Shown here: positions 46,601 through 56,124 of the stretch, piece by piece
How positions within the stretch are numbered: position 1 is the first letter of the stretch
Layout: each line of letters opens with the position of its first letter
Assembly (NCBI GenBank): GCA_015680685.1
Contig: MNCI01003607.1
Span: 298,029-362,028, forward strand
Length of the DNA stretch: 64,000 bases
Origin: Gnetum montanum
Taxonomy: Eukaryota; Streptophyta; Gnetopsida; Gnetales; Gnetaceae
Direction of reading: 5' to 3'
The notes under the pieces: model-generated
What the model was told of the DNA's origin: nothing
The model's database searches: none
The model's input: the letters and a program-made list of their open reading frames with translations, nothing else
Translations under genes and position numbers: made by a program

Positions 46601-49600
46601 ATATATATAGATTGGATATCAAATTCCAATCAGTGGTTTAAATCATCATGATATTTGTGATGTGATGTACCTGCAATCATACTTCACTGCATTACAAATG
46701 GTACAGATAGCAGACGTCATACACGTAGGCTCTTCTCTACTTCAAGAACTCTGTTGATCTTTTCTTGATGATAAGGCTCGAATACCAGGTGAGAGTGTCG
46801 CAGAATAAGCAAGTCCAAGCGAAACAACCAATTTTATCAACTAAGAAATTTGAATAATCAAAGTCCAACTCCAACAAATAATGTCATCATAAGAATTATA
46901 CTTTGAGAACATAAATGCTAAATATAAATTTAACAAATTTTCATCAATTTGTATATGTAACATTCTGGTTGCGACATATCAATTACTTCAATAATGTCAT
47001 CACAGAGAATGACTTACAAATAAACTCAATTTATAATGCCAGATGACATCATGATTACACCACACGTTGTTGCTATTATATGAAAATATCACTGTACAAT
47101 TCCATGGTCAATCTCCTAGATACCAATTACACCTTTTCTAATTCCATCACATCCCATCCTGCACATCTATGCATTCAGGCTACTATTTCCATACTTCATT
47201 CCTACATTATCCATCATTATCTTGAAAGACGTCTCATTTGAGTTCAGCATGTAATCTAACGAAATTATCATTCAAGTAACACTTCTTGTTAGTCAAATGG
47301 GTGAGGACCGGTTAGTTACGAGCTTGCAGCTAGGTTCCCCTTAATCTAAGGGCACCGGTTCTATTCTCACTAAAGACATACTTAAGGAATAACGGGTTGC
47401 ATAGTCCACACATCCTACAAAAATAATAATAATAGTACCATTTCTCTTCATATATCCTGAACTATCTTATTGACATCATGATTGTTAAGCTTTTAGAATC
47501 CATCAACTCAGCTTAGAAGCACCTGCCATCACCAGCTGCCAGGCACACATACCACTCTTGATACACCTCCGTTTATTCCAATTTGATTTTAAAAACTTGC
47601 AGCATTCTTGTAACTCCACATGTAACAAAAACAAACAGTACCTTTTGGGTTAGAACATTAATTTTGTTTTACTTGTGACAGCCTAATGTTTCCACAAAAA
47701 GACTGCTTCTAACCCAAAATGTTATCAGACAATGAGATAGCCAGCTAAGCCACCTCTCATTTCCTCACAAAAAAATATAAGACCACACCAGTTCCAGAAA
47801 TTCCTTCTACAGGATTTTTTCATAACTCAGCATTGCCCATTACAATTAAACCTATAAGTTAGGGTCTCCATATCTTGATACATTTCTGTTTATTCCAAAT
47901 TTGATTTTAAAAATTTGCAGCATTTTTGTAGCTCCACATATGCCAAAAACAAACAGTAACTTTTGGGTTAGAACATTACTTTTGTTTTACTTGTGACAGC
48001 CTAACGTTTCCACGAAAAAACTGCTAACCCAAAATGTTACCACATAGTGATAACCAACTGAGCCACCTCTCATTAACGTACAAAAAAAATATAAGACCAC
48101 ACCAATTTCAGAAATTCCTTCTACAGAATTTTTTCATAACTCAGCATTGCCCATTAAAATTGAACCTATTAGGGTTTCCATGACAAGTGACTTACTGTTG
48201 GTTTACTTGGGCGTTAAACTTAAATTAAACAAAGCTTATCGTTACATCTCATGAGGATCTTTGGATGCCATATTACATAAACTCGGATTTCCTGAATCTT
48301 GGTGTTCAGTGTTTAAAAAGTATTATGGTATTGCATCAGTTTCTGTATTGCTTAATGGGAAAGTGCAAAAAGGATTTTATAGTAGCAATAGGTTAAGACA
48401 AGGATAACCTATATCACCTTTTCTTTTTATTATGGTAGTTGAGACTTCAGGATGCTTGATTAAAGAGAAAACTAGAAAGTCAGAGATTAAAGGAATCACA
48501 CCAGCTTATGGTTTGCCTAATTTTATGGATATGCAATTTGTTGAAGCTGGATAAAGATACATCCAGAATCTTACAGAGGTGTTGGATAATTTCTGTCAAG
48601 TTCCAGGATTGAAAATTAATTTTGATAAAAGCATTTTGATTCCTTTTAATCTTTCAAAGATTAGCAAACAAAATATTTAAACTATGCTAAAGTGTGAGAG
48701 GGCTAGTCTTCCAAGCAAATATTTGGGTATACTTTTATTCTTGGAAGAAATAAGTTAAAATTATGGACTGGTGTTCTAGAGATGATGGCTCAGTTATCTT
48801 TAATCTAGACCACTATATTCAATGTCATTTTTGACTCCAAAAGGAGGTAGTTATAAAAAATAGAAAAATTAAAATGTGATTTTTGGCAGGATTTGGAAAA
48901 GAGTGAAAAAACTCTTTTGAATTGGAATCCATGGAAATGTGATGGACTTGGACACAAAAAATTACATTATTTGAATATGACTCTTTTCAGAAAGTTTAGA
49001 GAATTATGAATGAAGATATCATATTGATTAAAGTGAATAAGTCTAAATATTTGAACCACACTGAAATTTTCTAAAAGGACGACATATTATCAGTACTTCC
49101 ACAGAATGGGCAGGACTTAAAGACTATGTGAACACTGCATGAAATCTGAAGATAGTGATGTTCAGTCAAGGGAAAGTAAGCATTCATACGAAATAGCAAA
49201 GGTTTATGATACTTTAAGCACAAGTTAAAAAGATAAAAAAGCTATTCATTGAAAGAAAGTGGGTTTACTTCCTAAAGTTAATGTCTTTTTGAATTGTCAT
49301 TATAAGGGAAAATTTTAACAAAAAATAATTTGTTAAATGATGGATTATTATTTTTTTTTTGAGAGAATGTTCGGGATTGTATTACTGAAAAATTATAGTA
49401 CAAGAGTATACAGTTCAAGGGTCATCAAAAATGGCCCACAGAAAAAAGGAGAGGGTGGAAACCCCCATGCAAAAACACCAGCACCCCAATTCGACAAAAC
49501 GTTCTCCCAGGGGGGCGCACCCCCACCAACAACAAGAGGGGGGGTGGGGGCGCACACCTGCCAGCTTTGAGTTTGTGGCACAGGTCCATCGAAAAAGAGC

Positions 49601-52600
49601 TCAACATCCTGTAGGCCTCGGGTGGTGGGCAGGATGATTTCTCCAGCAACTTGGGCCCCCAGACAGCTGGCGATAGCAAATTCTGTGACGCAAATCTCGC
49701 GTCCTTGGAAGGTGGTCTGGTCGCCGTCCCAGTTTGCGAAAAACGCATCATCTGCAAGGTCCGGGTCGCCGACCAACCGCTGCAGCGGGCCAGACCAGCC
49801 ACACCAAGTAACCAGCCGCCAAAGCTCCTCATCATCCCAGAAGACGGCGCAGTCAGGCTCAAACGTCGGCGTGACACCCATGGCTACTTTGATTTCGTTN
49901 CTTGTCCTGCTGGAAAACAATGCGGTTGCACGCCTTCCAAGCGACCCATAAAAGCATTGACACCCAAGAGTCACCTGTCAATTGCCCCGCGGGGGCAGGG
50001 GGGTGGGGGAGCAGGGCAACTTGTCCTGCTGGAAAACAATGCGGTTGCACGCCTTCCAAGCGACCCATAAAAGCATTGACACCCAAGAGTCACCTGTCAA
50101 TTGCCCCGCGGGGGGGGGGGCCTCTTGCCAAGTGGCGCGCATGCAGGCGCATTCATAAATGAAGTGTGCGATCATTTCGGGCGTGGCGCCACAGCGAGGA
50201 CGTGTCGTCCTGCATGATGCCGCGCCTACACAGAACAGCGCGTACAAGGAGCGCATCAGACCGTATTAGCCATAAAAATATTTTGATTTTTTCGGGAAGC
50301 TACCCACACCATACTAATGTTTGTGAAGATAAGATTTATATCTTTTTGCACTAGCTACAAATCAGCATTTTATTATGTCAAAATCTTTACAATATCTTAC
50401 AACAACTTCAACTTGGATCGGTGGAACTTGGCACATTAACAGAATTTGGAGTGCTTTGCAACTACATGTGATCTATCAAATCTGGAAGGAAAGAACTGAG
50501 AAACCTTTTAAGGGGCAGAATCAATCTAGGTAGAGTGCAGTGGCTTGCTAGTAAAATTGGAAAGAGAATATGATATTAAATGGAAACCCTTTTAGTCACC
50601 CAAAAATTATAATTTTTATTTCTAAAGTTATGGTTAGATTGGTACCGTGATATAATTATTTTTTTATAAATTTAATTATTCCATCCTAATTGATTGTTAA
50701 GATCCCAAGACTAATCTCATTGTGTTTCAAATCTTATTTCATCAATATGCTCTTTTTTACATATTCAATAAAAAAAAAACAAATGCTAAATGATGGATAC
50801 AATAACGTAATTTCATTTGCTTTTTTTTTTTAGAAGTTTTACAATATTTAAAAGTTTCTCCAAACATTTTCCTTTTACAGATAATTATGGTTCAAATATT
50901 TTCTTTTCTAGTTTGTGGCTTATTTCTCCAAAATCTATGGTAAGGACATTTGAATTGATGGCAGATAAGTTGGTTTATTGCAAGATATTCCCCTGTTGCC
51001 AATGGTGCATTATGAATATATTTGTAGATGTCCAAATATTTTCTAGTGAACAGTCAAGCATGCACCATCAAGGCTTTTTAAATCAAATAAAAAAAAAGAA
51101 GAGCATGCTACAGAAAAATCTTCTTAAAAAATAAGTAAAACATATGTTTTCTACCAGTAATAGATTTGCCCGTTTATCACGTCTTTTGAAGCCTTGTGAA
51201 ACAAAGTATGCTGCCTGCAGTTTTCAAAATAAATAAATAAATAAAATTTATGTAAAACTATGAAACCCGATCAATTCATAAAATTCAGATTAATCAATCA
51301 TAGAATTTAAAAAATTAAAGCATGCCTGTATTGGAAGAAGAAATTCAAGAAGCCCATATCTCCAAAGCAGACGAAGAGAAGGCTCTGCAGCTCCGTATGC
51401 AAGCATGTAGTTCATTTCCATCATCAATCGTGGCTGTAAAAGCCATGAAGACTAATAAATTAGAAATATTAGGAACAGTAAACAACAAACAAATATTAAG
51501 CCACGTCGAAGCAGGCACCTTATCAAGCTGGCGTATATAAATAGAACAATCTTGTATTGCTCTGGCTGTTTCTCTATTAAATTGAAACCCAAGACGAGCT
51601 GCAATTCGAATAGCACGTAGCATGCGTGCTGTAGCACACAAGAAATTTGGATCGAAGTCATCAGACATTTGCAAAGATGTGTAATTTTCAATCTAAGCAT
51701 CCCTTAATATTATCAAGGATGCCCTGCTTAAATGGAGAGAAAATAAACAAATAAATGGCAAGCATCAATCACTCACCGTTATCCTCAGCAAATGAAACAT
51801 GTGCTGGAATTACTGTTCGTACCTGTAATAAGACAGATCATTAACTTGGAAGCCAGCAAATGTTGAGTTTTGAATACGAAAGATATAAATACAGACAGAA
51901 ATCATACCTTTTGCATCTGCAAATCTTCTATTGCCCCAACATAATCATAAATAACATTTTTATGAGGATCATACATCAACCTGGATGCAAATTTAATGTT
52001 ATATTACCATACAAAGTGCTCCCAAAATCATAACTTCATGTGTCTCATCCCAACTCAATTTCAACAGAACAGAAAGCAGAAAGTATCATCAGTTACACTA
52101 ATACCCATTAATGGTGAAATCACGCTTCATACAATTTTTCCATCGAGCATAATCACGATCATCACAATTTTGCGGCTCAGTTGTAAATTTCCTGAAACTG
52201 TTTGTTCCTCTCCTTTCAGATGTGCTGAAGCTTGAAACCTGAAATTTCAGGCTTTCAAAAATTCAGATTGACAAGGCATTACATTCATAATTGCAAATCT
52301 CCACAAGTAAAATCAATTACCATAACAATTAAAAACTTAGAAAACATGTTCAAGCAGACTAACCTCAGTAACTGAACCTTTGATGTGAACGTGGCAAATG
52401 GGAAACCGTTTTCCAACAATGATGCATTTGTAAAACTTTTTCTTGATCTGTTATAGCGATATATTATAGCTAGTGTCACTGTAAAGAAAAGTAACCGATA
52501 AACATGAACATACCAACCTCAGGAGGATCTGCAGTTGTTAATATATCAAAATCTTTAGGGATCTTCCCTAAAAGCAGGTCTCTCACGCATCCACCCACAA

Positions 52601-54793
52601 GATATGTTTCATGTCCTGCTTAGAAAACCTTATTCAGACAAAAAAATTTCAAAACATACATGATAAACAAAAACATTTAAACTACACATTCTATGAGCTA
52701 TTCTAAATTAACAAATAAATAAAATTATAGTATCGCTATTGTTAATTGGATGTATAAACATGAAAATGAGAAAAAAGACAGAATTTAGTGTCCCAAAATG
52801 TATCGTACATTTACCTCCCTTCCGAAGTTGTTGAAGAATAAACGTAGTTGGGTAGTCTACCATTTTAAGTGAAAGCCCATGGCATTTTGAACGAAGAACC
52901 TTCCACTCAAGGCTACATCCATACACTGAAAACAATATATTAAGATTTCAAAAATAATTATTTTGAAAGAAACATCACATAAAAGTTAGGCTTACTATCC
53001 AACAGAATGAGTAAGCAAATAAACAAATGGATCTAAAGTCATAATTCAAAAGAACAATAATTTGACAACTGGTAATAATTAATATTCACTGATGTAACGG
53101 TTTACATGCTAATTTGGTATAATGTCCCAGGGTCATCAGTGTGTGCAGAAATATTTCTCCCACTATCATGAAAATGCTTAGAACTTTTGAGGTGGGAGAT
53201 GTTCAGAAACTCTATGTGGGGAATTATTTGCATAATATAATGTTAATCATTATGCGTACAGGGCACAGTATGCAAATAGGGCACAGTATGCAAATAAAGT
53301 GCCATCAACCACGATAGGTTAAATTTCATCCTCAAGCTCTCTGCATTCCAGCTTTGTTTTCGTAGCTCATGGAATGGTATTTAAAAACCCTTACAAAATA
53401 GAAACTTAGAAAATTTCCTGACCAAACTGTTATCATTCTGTCACAATCAAGTGCTATATTCACACTAAAGGTTCGCAAGGATCATAACAATTTCCCTGGG
53501 GTATTAATAACGTTCCCATATGTTAAGAAAATGCCATTGTAACTATTGTCCAAACTAAAGATCTTACTACTTACACCGTTGATGAATCGGTGCCTTGTCT
53601 TAGAGCTCTTGAAGAGCTGAAAATGTCAACTATAGTCATTATGTAGCACAAAACCCTCAAAGGGATAGAAGCCAAAATAAAAGACGGAGAGGTAGAGGAA
53701 GAATTTCCTCTAAACTTGTCCATTCAGGATGCAATGAATCATAAACTTATAAACTTTAAAATGTTTTATTTTTCAATACCTGCAAAAAGAACCTCTTCAA
53801 GCTATGTTTTTTCTCTATTTTTATAAATTTTTTCCCAATTGGTGTAGCTTTCAAAAAACGGCTCACCCTGCCAAACTCATTAGAGCATGTGTTCCTGTGT
53901 TTGCAAACAATATAAAACATAGCATTCAAATAACTTCTTGGATTACCGTGAACATGAAAAGTAAACTTATTTTAATGAGGCCTATAGATGCAGACACCTT
54001 GAGGAACATCTATATCATGTCCCTGTTTTATGAAACTTAATTTCTTTTTACTTATGTGTTTCTTCCATCTATTATAGACTTTTTTTAATTTACAAATCAG
54101 TGATACCCAATGGATTTAATTTACAAATCAGTGATACCCAATGGAATTGAACCTGTGAGCTAGGGTTACCAATTACTAAGCTAACACCTTATTGTTACTT
54201 CTCTGCATAGCCTTTTCATGCCACCTTCTACTACAGCGCAAAAGTTCATAATTTTGCATTTGTTGTCGGATTTTAATTAAAATGAGCTCTCTTTTTCTCA
54301 GAGGCCTGCCTCGGCAGCGTACGGTCCCAAGTTTCACTATGCTGATTTCAAGTCCGGATTGTTTCAAGCTTTGATCATTGCTGATTTAAATGTCTCATGA
54401 GTTGTGCATCCGACGAAACATATCAACTATTATTATTAGGCTCAGTTGCCATACCTTTGTCTTCAACTGAGGAAGCAGCAGAAGAAGTGGTTAAGTGACC
54501 GTCAGCATCCACCCGGGGGAGCTCAGGGGAAGCAACGGACACTACTACATTGGAAGTAGTTTCCGAATGCACTGTCTGAACATCCTGGGCAACAAAACCA
54601 CAGAAATAAAACAAAACAAACAATTCATTCATTTATTCATCCATTCAGTCATTCGTATATATACGATAACTTGATTAGAAGTACAAAACAATGAAATCAG
54701 AGGTACCATGCGAAGGGCAGAGGCGACGAAATGGAGGCGGAAGGAAGCGAAGCCTCTGAAAGCAGAGCCTCTGTTGAACAACAACAGAGCCAT
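34605..54793 (-). CDS. Class II nucleotidyltransferase, plant poly(A) polymerase / CCA-adding enzyme family, 14 exons
   Basis: Exons read on minus: 54793-54707, 54584-54455, 52925-52815, 52615-52518, 52447-52364, 52238-52105, 51980-51908, 51822-51777, 51628-51519, 51433-51326, 51214-51155, 37621-37560, 35834-35519, 34814-34605. They total 1629 nt and join in phase into 542 residues plus stop. Landmarks in order are LVGGCVRD, the metal-binding DFD of [64 protein letters not shown] and FHLALADEP. These are hallmarks of the tRNA nucleotidyltransferase / poly(A) polymerase head, neck and body, and the later blocks match the plant 'polynucleotide adenylyltransferase family' rather than the classical CCA1 enzyme. 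The expected reaction is addition of nucleotides to RNA 3' ends; whether it makes CCA or poly(A) cannot be told from sequence. All introns but one have GT-AG ends. The gene looks intact and is the only host gene I can support. Confidence 0.9.
36493..36669 (-). CDS. 58-codon coding-like ORF inside intron 12, unrecognised
   Basis: This ATG-to-TGA frame encodes 58 residues, including [20 protein letters not shown] and a following [17 protein letters not shown]. The composition resembles globular protein rather than translated intron, being rich in hydrophobic, Gly, Pro and Lys residues, and it is sense-oriented with the host gene. There is no clear polypyrimidine acceptor before it; an in-frame stop lies four codons upstream of the ATG. 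I do not recognise the family. It could be a fragment of a captured gene, an unspliced alternative end, or chance. Confidence 0.25.
   Translation of the reverse strand: MRRPYLVVEQEFNEAQVFASAKLFDIKVSFPGHYKKCVYLFKIPSDYGSAPTVCAEIQ
40340..41572 (+). pseudogene. LINE ORF1, DUF4283 plus zinc-knuckle remnant
   Basis: [17 protein letters not shown] near 40650 and [15 protein letters not shown] near 40757 are characteristic of the plant L1 ORF1 domain. The knuckle [15 protein letters not shown] at about 41030-41075 keeps CX2CX4H but its last Cys position is Phe. A Gly/Pro/Ser-rich linker follows. The reading shifts frame several times. Confidence 0.75.
41580..44620 (+). pseudogene. LINE ORF2: endonuclease, reverse transcriptase, zinc finger
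   Basis: The endonuclease motifs are MTWNCKGQG (about 41597), CLQETKL (about 41680), LVGDFN (about 41960) and TSDHRSL (about 42218). The RT shows [13 protein letters not shown] (about 42888), [10 protein letters not shown] (about 43069), QVGFVKEQF (about 43168), [11 protein letters not shown] (about 43272) and [12 protein letters not shown] (about 43459). The active-site loop HYADNSILF (about 43567) has Asn where the second catalytic Asp should be. The RT-associated zinc finger reads [13 protein letters not shown] and [12 protein letters not shown] (about 44450-44610). Stops are present. Confidence 0.85.
43664..43835 (+). repeat. 86-bp tandem duplication in the RT
   Basis: Units 43664-43749 and 43750-43835 differ at one base (AACATT versus AACGTT). 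Since 86 is not divisible by three, the second copy shifts the frame downstream of the active site. Confidence 0.85.
44700..46080 (+). pseudogene. Unrecognised C-terminal LINE domain and coiled coil
   Basis: Directly after the zinc finger the frames read [62 protein letters not shown] and [11 protein letters not shown]. The same succession ([47 protein letters not shown]) occurs in the opposite-strand LINE copy at 49.4-50.3 kb. From about 45420 to 45900 the reading is Glu/Gln/Lys/Leu-rich, predicted coiled coil ([25 protein letters not shown]). Plant L1 elements usually end in RNase H here; I do not see one. Confidence 0.6.
46514..47556. other. Intronic interval, possible tRNA-like SINE near 47297-47420
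   Basis: Mostly AT-rich intron. 47297-47420 contains GGTTAGTTACGAGCTTGC and 50 nt later CCGGTTCTATTCTC, resembling loosely spaced polymerase III boxes; support is weak. Confidence 0.3.
47557..48182. repeat. 317-bp tandem duplication with internal tRNA-like promoter
   Basis: Unit 1 (47557-47873) and unit 2 (47874-48182) start CTTGATACA and share nearly all sequence, including TTTTGGGTTAGAACATTA and GACAGCCTAA(T/C)GTTTCCAC. On minus a box reading TGGCTTAGCTGGCTATCTC is A-box-like. GGGTTAGAA and its inverted partner TTCTAACCC flank about 55 nt in unit 1. Divergence is about 8-10% by eye. Confidence 0.75.
49352..50265 (-). mobile_element. 5'-truncated LINE copy of the 40.3-46.5 kb family, nested
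   Basis: Reading minus from 50256: [20 protein letters not shown] (RT zinc-finger end), [21 protein letters not shown], then [56 protein letters not shown] and a stop at about 49393. It ends in ATCCCGAACATTCTCTC plus an A-run, the same 3' end as the plus-strand LINE (TCCCGAAATTTTCTC). TATTA-like bases flank both sides. It interrupts the older LINE's zinc finger. Confidence 0.75.
49901..50113 (-). repeat. 119-bp-period duplication next to an N
   Basis: CTTGTCCTGCTGGAAAACAA begins at 49901 and again at 50020, with about 93 identical bases each time. An ambiguous base (n) sits at 49900, immediately before the first copy, and both copies end in GC-rich G-runs. Either a real tandem duplication or an assembly artefact. 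Confidence 0.7.
50561..51154. other. Intron 11 edge, AT-rich, nothing assigned
   Basis: No coding or repeat signal; it leads into the donor of exon 11. Confidence 0.4.
51155..51980 (-). CDS. Exons 7-11: motif C to neck/body of the nucleotidyltransferase
   Basis: Exon 7 (51980-51908) encodes [20 protein letters not shown], matching the 'DxxxxxxxDxxGGxxDL' part of the family. Exon 8 (51822-51777) encodes [15 protein letters not shown]. Exon 9 (51628-51519) encodes [15 protein letters not shown], the motif D/E region. Exon 10 (51433-51326) encodes [20 protein letters not shown], and exon 11 (51214-51155) [15 protein letters not shown]. Exon 9 has a weaker donor (AAG|GTGCCT). Exon 10 has a GC donor (CAG|GCATGC). 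All phases agree. Confidence 0.88.
51215..51325 (-). other. GC-AG intron (intron 10)
   Basis: Exon 10 ends ...CCAATACAG and the next bases are GCATGC. The acceptor is AAAACTGCAG, and the join PIQ|AAYF matches the family's PIQAAY. There is no GT at a position that preserves the protein, so a GC donor is the simplest reading. The intron is 111 bp. Confidence 0.75.
52105..52925 (-). CDS. Exons 3-6: catalytic nucleotidyltransferase head
   Basis: Exon 3 (52925-52815) gives the WKVLRSK entry segment. Exon 4 (52615-52518) carries the LVGGCVRD signature and the DFD carboxylates of motif A. Exon 5 (52447-52364) carries [13 protein letters not shown], the strand with the conserved RFPICHV. Exon 6 (52238-52105) carries [10 protein letters not shown] and ends in KRDFTING (motif B). 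Acceptors are TTTTCAG, TAAGCAG, AACAG and TTTCAG. Donors are GAG|GTAAA, GAG|GTTGG, GAG|GTTAG and TGG|GTATT. Each junction keeps the frame, and the motif order and spacing match class II nucleotidyltransferases. Confidence 0.9.
52926..54454 (-). other. Intron 2 with a small duplication and a SINE
   Basis: An 18-bp unit AGGGCACAGTATGCAAAT is repeated at 53260-53277 and 53278-53295. A SINE occupies about 54084-54195. The rest is plain AT-rich intron. Confidence 0.6.
54084..54195 (-). repeat. SINE copy with 31-bp internal duplication
   Basis: 54084-54114 and 54115-54145 repeat TTTAATTTACAAATCAGTGA... exactly. The following GGAATTGAACCTGTGAG (B-box complement) and TTACTAAGCTAACACCTTATT (A-box complement) mark the head of the same SINE family as at 1.3-3.3 kb. 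Confidence 0.65.
54455..54793 (-). CDS. Exons 1-2: presequence-like N-terminus and linker of the nucleotidyltransferase
   Basis: Exon 1 (54793-54707) begins with an ATG and encodes 29 residues rich in Arg, Phe, Ser and Ala with no acidic residue ([12 protein letters not shown]...), which is typical of a mitochondrial or plastid targeting peptide. Its donor is ATG|GTACCT. Exon 2 (54584-54455) follows a TTGCCCAG acceptor and encodes a Ser/Thr/Val-rich, low-conservation linker ending in SSVEDK; its donor is AAAG|GTATGG. The phase-1 end of exon 2 fits the start of exon 3, giving Val at the junction. The start codon choice rests on this targeting-like sequence and on the clean splice; an upstream in-frame start was not excluded. 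Confidence 0.75.
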
Positions 54794-55602
54794 TGCCTCT
54801 CAATCTCCTCCCTTTTGCTCTTGCTTTATCATCATATCATCATCTTTGTTGCTGTTGCAGGGTCAGTTTAGGAGGAAGAGAAGAAGCTTCAGGCTGAGAA
54901 TGGCCACGTCTGCAACGCTGTCTCCCTATTTTTCTAAGTATGTGCATGATATTATTTTGGGCTTGGCTTTAGGGTATTCAAACCATCCTTAATATCGTCC
55001 AAAAATACTTGATTGCAACCCTTTTACCGTGCCAGAGCAGTGGGTAAACATCTTTTTCCCGATTCACTGTATTTTGGTCTGTTTTTGCTTTCAACCAGTG
55101 TGTAGCGTTTGATTAAAAGAAATAACAAAAATGGAAAGGAGAGCATGTAGGAACCTAATGGAGCTAGGTCAAATGATTGCAGCAAACGTAATTACCCATC
55201 CATAATGAAGACAACGACAGAGACACTTTCAAATTGGAGCTAGCGTTTTTACAGAGTTCATTCCCGAAACAATGTAGACTTGCAAGCAACCAATAGTAAC
55301 CGAAACTAAAACTTGCTTTCAAGCACAGAATCAAAAACATCGCCTTTAAAGCACAGAACCAACGTGGGTGAATGAAAACCCTAGCTGAGACGGACCGAAG
55401 TGGTAATCAGAAAGTGCATGGTTTAATCACACTTGTAAGTTACCAGCCTTGCTTACAAATATAATGGGCGTTGGAACTTAGAATTTTGGTGTAAAACTTT
55501 AATATTTTGAGTTTTAAAAATTAAATTAAATACATCTCTTATTACTTTAAATGATGGTAAGGTACTTGTTTATCAGATTTCCAACTTAAATAAAATGAAC
55601 TG
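54794..55602 (-). promoter_or_regulatory. 5' flank and presumed promoter of the nucleotidyltransferase gene
   Basis: This region lies just upstream of the start codon, between the gene and a SINE. It is less repeat-like than its surroundings. No convincing TATA box or transcription start could be fixed by eye, so this is inferred from position only. Confidence 0.3.
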
Positions 55603-55737
55603 TTAAGCCTAGTGACAAAATTCTTGATTTGAAAACTTTTGGGTTCCATTCTAGTGAGCAATACTCAATTATAGAGTTTTAATTAAACTACATATCTTAG
55701 GGTGTACCTATATTATAATTATTTCAGAGTTCCAACA
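55603..55737 (+). repeat. SINE copy, plus orientation
   Basis: The head TTAAGCCTAGTGAC (A box), GGGTTCCATTCTAG (B box), TTATAGAGTTTTAATTAAAC and the tail TCTTAGGGTGTACCTA...CAGAGTTCCAACATCC match the family. Confidence 0.7.
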
Positions 55738-55792
55738 TCCTACTTGAAAAGAAATTAGACTAAGAGTCTTTCAAAACTAGTTAGCATGTGCT

Positions 55793-56110
55793 TTTAAGTG
55801 ATGACCCTTTTATAAGCCTAGGTAAAGTGTTGGTTTATGACATCGTGAGGCTTGGGTTTAAGCTTAGGCAAAGTAACCTGAAAATACGTTTGCTTATTTA
55901 TAAACTTTCTTAGAATCCCAATTGGCACAAGCCTCAAAGTGATGACCTTTATAAGCTGTGGTTAGGTGCTAATTTCTAAAGTCATTAGGCTTGGATTTAA
56001 GCTTTACAAGGAGACATTTTAAAAAAGAGGTTAGATTTTGTTCATCTAAAGACTTGAAACCCCATTGGTGCAAGCCTCCAAATGATAACCTTTTATAAGC
56101 TAGTATTACA
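55793..56110 (+). repeat. Three tandem copies of a ~140-bp tRNA-like repeat
   Basis: AAGTGATGACC(C/T)TTTATAAGC starts units at about 55797 and 55937, with AAATGATAACCTTTTATAAGC near 56079. Units 1 and 2 contain GGCTTGG(G/A)TTTAAGCTT, which resembles a B box. The third unit is truncated by the LTR region. Confidence 0.55.
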
Positions 56111-56124
56111 AATGGTGGTAAGGT

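Larger units (their letters stand above)
48190..50560 (+). pseudogene. Older LINE RT remnant, interrupted by another LINE
   Basis: [19 protein letters not shown] at about 48215, [11 protein letters not shown] near 48346, [15 protein letters not shown] near 48392 and [10 protein letters not shown] near 48523 (active-site DD lost) show an [12 protein letters not shown] near 49261 and [13 protein letters not shown] near 49305-49345 are the RT-linked zinc-finger start. The frame resumes beyond the inserted minus-strand LINE, with [13 protein letters not shown] and [11 protein letters not shown] near 50410-50500. Confidence 0.7.
37622..51154 (-). other. Giant intron 11 (13.5 kb) loaded with LINEs
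   Basis: The donor is CTG|GTAGAA at 51154 and the acceptor is ACTGCAG ending at 37622. The intron contains the 6.2-kb LINE at 40267-46496, a 317-bp tandem duplication at 47557-48182, an older plus-strand LINE remnant at about 48190-50560 and a minus-strand LINE copy at 49352-50265. From 37622 to 40249 I see only AT-rich sequence without coding or clear repeat signal. The exons on either side still join in phase, so the gene tolerates the load. Confidence 0.85.

Noticed and set aside
47297-47420. tRNA gene candidate
   Set aside because: Only loose A- and B-box likeness, no cloverleaf pairing or anticodon arm that I can draw.
49431-50162. Long plus-strand frames through the GC-rich block
   Set aside because: Shadow of the minus-strand LINE; the minus reading has the zinc finger and conserved C-terminal blocks.
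51629-51700. Extension of exon 9 upstream (reading [12 protein letters not shown]...)
   Set aside because: A TGTGTGCTACAG acceptor at 51629 gives [11 protein letters not shown], which fits the family; the extension has no counterpart and breaks phase with exon 8.
54176-54367. Minus-strand frame within intron 2 considered as an exon
   Set aside because: Exon 2 joins exon 3 in phase without it, and the segment overlaps a SINE and has no matching family sequence.
54708-54992. A 94-codon plus-strand frame opposite the gene start
   Set aside because: It is the reverse strand of exon 1 and its flank; the minus reading has the start codon, the targeting-like peptide and the splice donor.
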